Assembly (NCBI RefSeq): GCF_022179325.1
Contig: NZ_BPQQ01000018.1
Span: 124,001 to 188,000, forward strand
Length of the DNA: 64,000 nucleotides
Direction: 5' to 3'
From: Methylobacterium isbiliense
GTDB taxonomy: Bacteria; Pseudomonadota; Alphaproteobacteria; Rhizobiales; Beijerinckiaceae
Below, piece after piece: positions 19,186 to 25,614 of the stretch. The notes below the pieces were generated by a model that did not search any database, had not been told where the DNA came from, and saw nothing but the letters and a program-made list of their open reading frames with translations. Within the stretch, counting starts at the first letter, position 1. Each line of letters begins with the position of its first letter. A program made the translations under genes and the position numbers.

Positions 19186-19367
19186 GTCACCATCATTCCA
19201 GCGATCTGACCGGCGTCGGCCAGCAGGGTCCTTCAGACGTTCCGGCCGCTGACCCGTCGGGCCGGCCCGATCGACAGGGCGCGCATGGCCGTGGTCCCCG
19301 GGCGTGAGACGGGAGCCCGTCGTCGACGGGAGCCCCGACGCCCGAGGCGGGGGCGATGCGCGGGGGA

Positions 19368-20090
19368 TCAGGCGGAATCCCGGTCGAGCGTGATCGGGCG
19401 CTGGCCCGGCGCTCCGGCGAGGCGCGCGGTGAGATCCGGATGCGGGGCATGCCGGGGCCGCGCCGCCCGCTCCGCCTGCGGCCGATGCAGGCTGCTCCCC
19501 TCCACGCCGTAGACGGCCCGGGTGGTGGACAGGGCCGCCTGCGTCATCTCCACCGTGAAGGCGCAGATCGACAGGCCGTCATGCGCGAGCGGCAGACCGA
19601 GCGGCCGCGGGCGCCAGCCGAGTTCCGACACCTTCGGCACCCAATAGGTCTCGCCGACCGCGTTGAGGCGCGGGATGCCGCGGGCGAGGCAATGCTCGAT
19701 CATTCCCGTGGCCACGATGCCGGCCAGGCGGGAGAGGCGCCCATCCTCGCGGAAGCGGGGCGCCACGAAGAAGCGCGTCCATTCCCAGATCTCCGGGGCG
19801 CGGGTGAAGCCGCGCGCGTCGGCGAGATGCGGGAAGACGTCGCTCAGCAGCGTCGGTCCCTGCGAGGGCAGCAGGCGCGTCCCGCCCGCCACCTGCCCGT
19901 GCGGGTCGAGGGCCAGCAGATACACGCTGTCCTCCGTGTCGAACTGGTCGCGCTCGCGGCCGTCGACCGCCCGCAGCGCCCGCCAGCCCTGCTCGTCCAT
20001 GTAGATCTGCTTGCGCAGCACGAAATGCTGATCGAGCGCGTCCGTATAGGCGCCGCGATTGCCGCGGTCGATGACGTGGAGCCGGATCAT
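19368..20090 (-). CDS. Acyl-homoserine-lactone synthase, LuxI family
   Basis: This 240-residue enzyme makes an N-acyl-homoserine lactone signal from S-adenosylmethionine and an acyl carrier or acyl-CoA. Conserved LuxI residues are visible: the N-terminal RKQIYMDEQGW, D and R in DGRERDQFD, GGTRLLPSQGP, EIWEWTRFFV and the late GETYWVPKVSELGW. The start MIRLHVIDRG at 20090 is preferred over one 13 codons earlier. The C-terminus is about 25 residues longer than usual and basic. It lies downstream of a LuxR gene on the same strand with 486 bp between them. Confidence 0.93.
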   Translation of the reverse strand: MIRLHVIDRGNRGAYTDALDQHFVLRKQIYMDEQGWRALRAVDGRERDQFDTEDSVYLLALDPHGQVAGGTRLLPSQGPTLLSDVFPHLADARGFTRAPEIWEWTRFFVAPRFREDGRLSRLAGIVATGMIEHCLARGIPRLNAVGETYWVPKVSELGWRPRPLGLPLAHDGLSICAFTVEMTQAALSTTRAVYGVEGSSLHRPQAERAARPRHAPHPDLTARLAGAPGQRPITLDRDSA

Positions 20091-20436
20091 CGTCTGTCCC
20101 TGAGACTGGCAAAGCCATTGGGACAGCACGGACGGGCAGCCGGTATCCCCGAAAACAGGGAGCCGCGTCGTCTTTCCGATGCTGTTGTCGCGTCGTCTTT
20201 GCGCTGTTCCCCCGCACGGTCAACGCGAAACCGAAGGAGATCCGGACCACGAGGCTGACATCCGCGAGGCGTCGATGCGCCTGCAGCGCCGCAGAAGCGG
20301 AACGCCTTCGCGGCAGATCTTCGCGCGGGTCCTGGTTCCCCTCCCGCGGAGGCTCAGGTCGTCCCGAAAAAGGGTTGAGAAGCGTTGAGTGCTGATGATC
20401 TGCTGCGTCGATCGCACGATGCTGGCTGGCGCATCA

Positions 20437-20456
20437 TCTGGTCCGGCTGGACCGGA
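20437..20456 (-). promoter_or_regulatory. lux-box-like 20-bp imperfect dyad upstream of luxI
   Basis: Eight-base arms (TCTGGTCC and GGACCGGA) are complementary at seven of eight positions around a four-base centre. The 20-bp length is that of lux boxes. The site is upstream of luxI on the coding strand but 347 bp from the start codon, so either the leader is long or another site is used. Binding by the adjacent LuxR protein is inference. Confidence 0.45.
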
Positions 20457-20538
20457 ACCTGTGCGGATTCTCGATTGTGCTGAGTCTTCTCAGATGAGCC
20501 GGGCGTCACGTCGCCTGACGATGCATCGGCCTGCGGAC

Positions 20539-20574
20539 GCGACGACCGGGTGCCGCGGCACCCGCGGTCGTCGC
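20539..20574 (-). terminator. Strong hairpin directly after luxR
   Basis: The arms gcgacgaccg...ggtgcc and ggcacc...cggtcgtcgc pair over about 16 bp with a two-base bulge. The hairpin starts two bases after the luxR stop. No T-run follows in the leftward direction, so it may terminate poorly or mainly protect the message end. Confidence 0.6.
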
Positions 20575-20576
20575 GG

Positions 20577-21314
20577 TCAGAGCGTGATCTCGCGGCGGCG
20601 CAGCGCCTCGACCACCGTCTGGGTGGTGTTGCGCGTGCCGATCTTCAGGCGGGCGCTCTTGAGATGGGTCGCCACGGTCTCGTGCGAGACGCCGAGGATC
20701 GCGGCGATCTCCTGGCGGGTGCGGCCCATCGCGGCCCAGCACAGCACGTCGCGCTCGCGCGGGCTGAGCAGGCGTCCGGGCTGGGGGCTGCGGTGCTTGG
20801 TCGTGCGCGCCGCCGCGCCCCAGGCGTAGAGCCCGAGCATGTGCACCCCGCGGCGGACCTTCGGCGGCAGGTCGGCCCGCTCCCCCGCGAAGGACGCCAC
20901 GGCCTGGAAGCCGTAGGCGTCGTGGATCGGGACGCAGAAGCCGGACGCCATGCCGAACTCCGCGGCCTCATCCATCACCCGGTGCGCCCGCGGCGCGCAG
21001 TCCGGATCGTAGTCGATCTCGGACCACGCGAAGGGTTCGAGGGTGCGGTGGCAGTAGCGGGCCACGGGATCGAAGCGGTAATGGCCGATCCGGTCGTAAT
21101 GGGCGAGCCAGCCCTTGGGCCAGACGCTGAGCAGCATGCTCGGCCCCAGACGCTCGCTCGGCTGCGGCAGCCGCGTGATCGCGAAGTAGCGGAAGCCGCA
21201 TTGCTGGATGACGTCGAAGATCCGGGTCTGCGCTTCGAGCGGATGCTCGACTTGGTCGAGCGCATCGATCAGCTCGAAGGTGTTGCGGAGAAAACCCTCC
21301 TCCGTGTCCGCCAT
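20577..21314 (-). CDS. LuxR-family autoinducer-responsive transcriptional regulator
   Basis: The 245-residue protein has an N-terminal autoinducer-binding domain (about residues 15-165), with aromatic and acidic positions in WPKGWLAHYDRIGHYRFDPV and HRVMDEAAEFGMASGFCVPI. The C-terminal GerE-type helix-turn-helix covers about residues 178-242 (LSPRERDVLCWAAMGRTRQE, then AAILGVSHETVATHLKSARL). The start at 21314 has AGAGGT upstream. With the LuxI gene downstream it forms a complete quorum-sensing pair. Confidence 0.93.
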   Translation of the reverse strand: MADTEEGFLRNTFELIDALDQVEHPLEAQTRIFDVIQQCGFRYFAITRLPQPSERLGPSMLLSVWPKGWLAHYDRIGHYRFDPVARYCHRTLEPFAWSEIDYDPDCAPRAHRVMDEAAEFGMASGFCVPIHDAYGFQAVASFAGERADLPPKVRRGVHMLGLYAWGAAARTTKHRSPQPGRLLSPRERDVLCWAAMGRTRQEIAAILGVSHETVATHLKSARLKIGTRNTTQTVVEALRRREITL

Positions 21315-21465
21315 GCCGACCTCTGGAGCCCAGCTGCGCCCGGGGGACGGATCGGGCGCCGGCCCCACGCGGCACTGCCGCCAGAGTGCACGAAACCGGT
21401 GCGGCTTCCTAGCGGACTTTGCGTCCGGGCGGTCGGCGCCCCCGGGCGGACCGGCGCGGGCGGCG

Positions 21466-21696
21466 TCACCCGCGCCAGAACGGCTTGTCTGCCTCGCGCA
21501 CCGCGTCGGCGCGCGAGAGGCCGAGGTCCTTCAGGACCATATCCGGGGCCTGCATCAGGGCGCGGCGCTCGCGGCGGCGCTGCGCCCACAGCTCCACCCG
21601 CTCGACGAGCGACAGCGCGCGCCGGGCGCGGGGCGGGCGCAGGGCGATAGACGGAACGAGGCGCAGGTTTCCTTGGCCGCTGACGAGGGTCGCCAT
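21466..21696 (-). CDS. DUF1127 domain small protein (YjiS-like)
   Basis: This 76-residue basic protein has the C-terminal DUF1127 motif (PDMVLKDLGLSRADAVREAD, then KPFWRG). A helical arginine-rich stretch RRRERRALM precedes it. In related Alphaproteobacteria, DUF1127 proteins act as small RNA-binding proteins affecting phosphate and carbon metabolism; that role is only transferable by analogy. It is divergent from a GcvA-like LysR gene, 107 bp away, which may regulate it. Confidence 0.85.
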   Translation of the reverse strand: MATLVSGQGNLRLVPSIALRPPRARRALSLVERVELWAQRRRERRALMQAPDMVLKDLGLSRADAVREADKPFWRG

Positions 21697-21803
21697 GGCT
21701 CTCTCCGGGGTCGGTGAAGGTCGGTTCGCAGAGTGATCTTGCCGTCGCGGATCCTTATGGGCAAACCAGAAGCTCTCGGGCTTCGACTCAGAAAAACTTC
21801 GGA

Positions 21804-22721
21804 ATGGATCCGCGCCGCCTGCCCCCGCTCAACGCCGTCCGGGCCTTCGAGGCGGCGGCCCGCCACCCCACCTTCCAGGCCGCCGGCGACGAACTGGGGG
21901 TCAGCGCTGGCGCGGTGGCCCAGCAGGTCAAGGCGCTCGAAGCGTGGTTCGGTCTGCGCCTCTTCCGCCGGCTGCCGAGCCGCGGCGTCGTCCTGACGCC
22001 GGCGGGGGAGCGCTACGCGCGGGCGGCCGGGCAGATGCTCGACGGCTTGGCGGCGGCCACCGCGGGCCTGAAGCGGCAGAGCGAGGACGACGCGCTCACC
22101 GTCAGCACCACGCATTCCTTCGCGGCGCTCTGGCTCATCCCGCGCATCGGCGACTTCCGGGCGCGCCACCCCGACATCGACGTGCGCATCGTCGCCAACA
22201 ACGCCCTCGCCGACTTCTCCCGCGACGCGGTGGACCTCGCGATCCGGCACGGGAAGGGCGGCTATCCGGGCCTGCGGGCCGACCTGCTGCTGCGCGACGC
22301 CGTGTTTCCGGTCTGCAGCCCGGCCTTGCGGGACGGGGAGCCGCCCCTGCGCCGGCCGCAGGATCTCGCCGGCCACACGCTCCTGCACGACGGCGACCCG
22401 CTCGACGCCGACATGGTCGGCTGGGCGGAGTGGCTGGCGGCGGCGGGGGTGCCGGGCGTCGCGGGGCGGCGCGGCCCGACCTTCACCCACACCTTCATGG
22501 TGCTGCAGGCGGCCACCGCCGGGCAGGGGGTGGCCCTGGCCACGCGGGTGCTCGGCGGCGACCTGCTGGCCCATGGCGGGCTGGTGCGGCCCTTTCCCGA
22601 GGAGGTCGCGAGCCCCTACTCGTTCTTCGTCGTGACCCCGGACGAACCGGACCCGCCCAAGGTCGCGCGCTTCCGCGCGTGGCTCGCGGCACAGGCCGGC
22701 GCCCCGGTTTCGCCGCTTTGA
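21804..22721 (+). CDS. LysR-family regulator, GcvA-like
   Basis: The 305-residue regulator has an N-terminal winged helix (residues 5-65: LNAVRAFEAAARHPTFQAAG, then GVSAGAVAQQVKALE), the GcvA/AmpR arrangement. The C-terminal part is a type-2 periplasmic-binding-like inducer domain (about residues 92-295: TVSTTHSFAALWLIPRI, DLAIRHGKGGYPGL). The ATG at 21804 begins MDPRRLPPLNAV as in the family. It faces the DUF1127 gene divergently, a common arrangement for a LysR regulator and its target. Confidence 0.92.
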   Translation: MDPRRLPPLNAVRAFEAAARHPTFQAAGDELGVSAGAVAQQVKALEAWFGLRLFRRLPSRGVVLTPAGERYARAAGQMLDGLAAATAGLKRQSEDDALTVSTTHSFAALWLIPRIGDFRARHPDIDVRIVANNALADFSRDAVDLAIRHGKGGYPGLRADLLLRDAVFPVCSPALRDGEPPLRRPQDLAGHTLLHDGDPLDADMVGWAEWLAAAGVPGVAGRRGPTFTHTFMVLQAATAGQGVALATRVLGGDLLAHGGLVRPFPEEVASPYSFFVVTPDEPDPPKVARFRAWLAAQAGAPVSPL

Positions 22722-22836
22722 GGCGGGAGCAATCGCGGCGGGGCGCCGTCGCGCAGTGGCACCTTCGCGGATGGCGCGAGGCGCTCTAGTCTGGCGCCCG
22801 TGAGCCTTCACGATCGGTTAACCACGAGAGGCGAGC

Positions 22837-23508
22837 GTGCCGCGCACGGCCATGATCCATCACCGCTCCCCCCGCCCCGCGGCGCGCCCGCGGCCCGCGG
22901 CCCTCCTCGGGGCCGCCCTGATCCTCGGATGCGCCGGGGCCCTGCCGGCGCGCGCCCACCCGCATGTCTGGATCACCACCCGGGCGGAGATCCACTATGC
23001 GCCGGACGGCCGCGTCACCGCGGTGCGCCATGCCTGGACCTTCGATCCCTCCTATTCGGCCTTCGCGGTGCAGGGCCTCGGCGAGGGCGCCCCGGCCCCC
23101 GAGGCGCTGGCCGCGCTCGCCCGCGACAACACCGAGAACCTCGCCGACCAGGGCTATTTCACCCGCCTGAAGCTCGACGGCCGCAAGCAGGATTTCGGCC
23201 CGCCCGCCTCTCCCGCCATGACCTACGCGGACGGGCGGCTCACCCTGCACTTCACCCTGCCCCTGAAGGAGCCGGGCCGCGGCGCGGCCGTGCTCGAAGT
23301 GTTCGACCCGACCGTCTTCGTCGACTTCACGCTCGCGGAGGGCCAAGCCGCCACCCTGGTGGGGGCACCGGCCACCTGCAAGCCGGAGGTGCAGCGCAGC
23401 AAGGCCGCCCCGGCCCAGGCCATGTCCGAATCCTTCTTCGCGGCGCTGACCGCCGCCTCGTCCTACGGCGCGCAGTTCGCCAACCGGATCGTGGTCTCGT
23501 GCTCGTGA
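22837..23508 (+). CDS. DUF1007 family periplasmic protein
   Basis: The gene encodes 223 residues from GTG 22837, with AGAGG five bases upstream. A signal peptide ends near ARAHPH (about residue 40). The mature protein starts with HPHVWITTRAEIHYAPDGRV, the typical DUF1007 opening whose His-Pro-His may bind metal. FDPSYSAFAVQGLG and FDPTVFVDFTL are further family words. DUF1007 genes are regularly linked to NicO-type nickel/cobalt exporters, and here the exporter gene overlaps this stop codon. A periplasmic metal-handling role is inferred. Confidence 0.88.
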   Translation: MPRTAMIHHRSPRPAARPRPAALLGAALILGCAGALPARAHPHVWITTRAEIHYAPDGRVTAVRHAWTFDPSYSAFAVQGLGEGAPAPEALAALARDNTENLADQGYFTRLKLDGRKQDFGPPASPAMTYADGRLTLHFTLPLKEPGRGAAVLEVFDPTVFVDFTLAEGQAATLVGAPATCKPEVQRSKAAPAQAMSESFFAALTAASSYGAQFANRIVVSCS

Positions 23509-24533
23509 GGCTGCGCGCGAGCGCCCTCCCGCCCGCCTCGTCGCCCGGCCTGCAGCCGGGCGGCGCCCTGCTGCGGCTCGCCCTCGCGCTCGCGGCGCTC
23601 GCCTGCGCGGCCGGCCTCATCGCCGGGCTCGCGCTCCTCGTGGCGCCCGTGGCCGCGGCTCCGCCCCGCTCGCCCTTCGGCATGGGGCTGCGCGAGGCGG
23701 CGCCCTCGGGCGCGGGCGGGTTCGGGGCGTGGCTCCTCGCGCTCCAGGCCGGCTTCTCGCGCAGCCTGCAATCCGCCGTCTCGGCGCTGCGGGCGGGGGA
23801 GGGGGGCTACGGGATCCTCGCCGGGCTCGGCTTCGCCTACGGGGTGATCCACGCCGCCGGGCCGGGGCACGGCAAGGCGGTGATCGCCGGCTACATCGTG
23901 GCGGGCGAGAAGGCGCTGGCGCGGGGCTTCTCCTTGAGCGTCGCGGCGGCGCTGCTGCAGGCGGGCGTGGCGCTCGCGCTCGTGGGTGTCGGGGCGGCCG
24001 TCCTTCGCCTCACCGCCTCGGGGCTGACGGAGGCCGGCCGCTGGATCGAGAGCGCGGGCTTCGCCTGCGTGGCCCTGCTCGGCCTCGCGGTGACGTGGCG
24101 CAAGGCCGGCGCCCTGGCAGGCCTCCTCACCGGCGGCGCGCAGGCCGCCTGCGGCCCGGATTGCGGCCACGCCGCCCTCACCGATGCGGAGCGGGTCGCC
24201 CGGCTCTCCACGTGGCGCGAGCGGGCGGGCGTGGTGCTCGCCGCCGGCATCCGCCCCTGCGCGGGCGCGGTGCTGGTGCTGGTGTTCGCGCTCTCGCAGG
24301 GCGTCGTCTGGGCCGGCGTGCTCGCGACGCTGGCGATGGCGCTCGGCACCGCGCTCACCACCGGCGCGCTCGCCTCCCTGGCGGTGTTCGCCAAGGCGCT
24401 GGCGCTGCGGCTGGCCGGCGGGCGGGGCGTCGCCGGCGCGGTCGCGGTGGCCGGCCTCGAACTCGTCGCCGCGGCGTTCGTGCTGGCGCTCGGGCTGGCG
24501 CTGCTCGCCGGCTACGCCGCCGGCATCGCCTGA
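23505..24533 (+). CDS. NicO/RcnA-family nickel-cobalt exporter
   Basis: The gene encodes 342 residues from GTG 23505, overlapping the DUF1007 stop as GTGA. There are about seven membrane helices. The conserved transport motif HAAGPGHGKAVIAGY carries H116 and H122, and a second family motif is AGIRPCAGAVLVLVFAL. The cytoplasmic loop that is His-rich in RcnA is short here and holds C216, C220 and H222 (CGPDCGH) instead. It is predicted to move Ni, Co or another divalent metal out of the cytoplasm. Confidence 0.88.
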   Translation: MRLRASALPPASSPGLQPGGALLRLALALAALACAAGLIAGLALLVAPVAAAPPRSPFGMGLREAAPSGAGGFGAWLLALQAGFSRSLQSAVSALRAGEGGYGILAGLGFAYGVIHAAGPGHGKAVIAGYIVAGEKALARGFSLSVAAALLQAGVALALVGVGAAVLRLTASGLTEAGRWIESAGFACVALLGLAVTWRKAGALAGLLTGGAQAACGPDCGHAALTDAERVARLSTWRERAGVVLAAGIRPCAGAVLVLVFALSQGVVWAGVLATLAMALGTALTTGALASLAVFAKALALRLAGGRGVAGAVAVAGLELVAAAFVLALGLALLAGYAAGIA

Positions 24534-24557
24534 GGCCTGCGCCGGGCGCGCGCCGGA

Positions 24558-25436
24558 TCAGGCCGGTTCGGGAACGCGCGCCCTGGCGGGGAGCACCACC
24601 TCCTGCCGCTCGCGGGCCAGGAAGGCGGTCGGCATCGCGGCCTGGAGCTGCTGTTCGAGATCGCGCAGCAGCGCGTCGCTGTGCTGGGGATAGTGGTGGA
24701 CGATGCCGAGCTGGCGCACATCGGCGGCGCGGCAGAGGTCCACGCCCTTCTGCCACGTCGAGTGGCCCCAGCCGCGGCAGGCCGGATACTCGCCCTCCGT
24801 GAACATCCCGTCGAACATCACGAGGTCGGCGCCGCGCACGAAGTGCAGCAGGTCGGGTTCGGGCCAGACCTCCCCGTGCTCGATGTCGCTGATGTAGCAG
24901 GCGGTTCGGCCTGCATGGCGGAAGCGGTAGCCGGTGGCGCCCTGCGGGTGGCGCAGCGGCAGCGTGTCCACCGCGACCCCGTCCGAGAAGTGCAGGGTCT
25001 CGCCCGAGCGGAAGCCGTGATGAACGAAGCGCGCCGGGATCATGTCGAGGGTGATGGGGAAGAGCGGCGGCGCGAACAGGCGATCCAGCGCCTCCGCGGC
25101 GCTCGCCCCGTCGAGGTTGCCGCAATAGGTGTGGATCTCGCGCTCGCGGTCCAGCACCGCCGGCTTGCAGAAAGCGAGTCCGGTAACGTGGTCGAGGTGG
25201 AGGTGACTGAAGAGGAGGTCGATCCGCTTGGGCAGGTTCTGGCCGTGATGCGCGCCGAAGGCGTGGATGCCGGTGCCGGCATCGATCACGAACAGTCGCT
25301 CGCCGCAGCGCACTTCCACGCACGGCGTATGACCCCCGAACTCCACGAAGTTCGGACCCGAGGTGCAGGTGGACCCGCGGACGCCCCAGAACCTGATCGT
25401 CAGGTCGTTTGGCGCAGAGAGACCCTTCATTGTCAT
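24558..25436 (-). CDS. MBL-fold metallo-hydrolase
   Basis: The 292-residue protein opens with FWGVRGSTCTSGPN, typical of the RNase Z/PDE-like MBL branch. The metal motif HLHLDH is intact, followed by a histidine in PLRHPQ, aspartates in ISDIEHGE and MFDGMFTEGEY and a late HHYPQHSD. Such proteins are annotated as cyclic-nucleotide phosphodiesterase-like or phosphonate-type hydrolases; the substrate is not certain. It is convergent with the NicO gene at 24 bp. Confidence 0.85.
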   Translation of the reverse strand: MTMKGLSAPNDLTIRFWGVRGSTCTSGPNFVEFGGHTPCVEVRCGERLFVIDAGTGIHAFGAHHGQNLPKRIDLLFSHLHLDHVTGLAFCKPAVLDREREIHTYCGNLDGASAAEALDRLFAPPLFPITLDMIPARFVHHGFRSGETLHFSDGVAVDTLPLRHPQGATGYRFRHAGRTACYISDIEHGEVWPEPDLLHFVRGADLVMFDGMFTEGEYPACRGWGHSTWQKGVDLCRAADVRQLGIVHHYPQHSDALLRDLEQQLQAAMPTAFLARERQEVVLPARARVPEPA

Positions 25437-25614
25437 GCCGGCACGGTGATCCGGTTTGGCGCGAAAGAATGTGCGGCGGCGCACAGGACGCCCCTGGTTC
25501 CGGTCCCGTCTCTGATTTCGGGATTTGCGGGGGGCAAATATGCCACACCCGGGACAGACTGGCGACCCCGCGCGGGGCGCAGCATTCCGGACGCGACTCC
25601 TGTCGCAACCGCGA

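Larger units (their letters stand above)
20091..20576 (-). promoter_or_regulatory. luxR-luxI intergenic region (486 bp) with operator-like dyad
   Basis: No gene is evident here. It contains the probable luxI promoter, a 20-bp dyad at 20437-20456 and a strong hairpin at 20539-20574 just after the luxR stop. The stretch 20360-20500 is less GC-rich than its surroundings, as expected for a promoter. Confidence 0.55.

Noticed and set aside
20179-20388. A 69-codon rightward frame between luxI and luxR
   Set aside because: It is arginine-rich with no family resemblance and lies in a promoter-like region.
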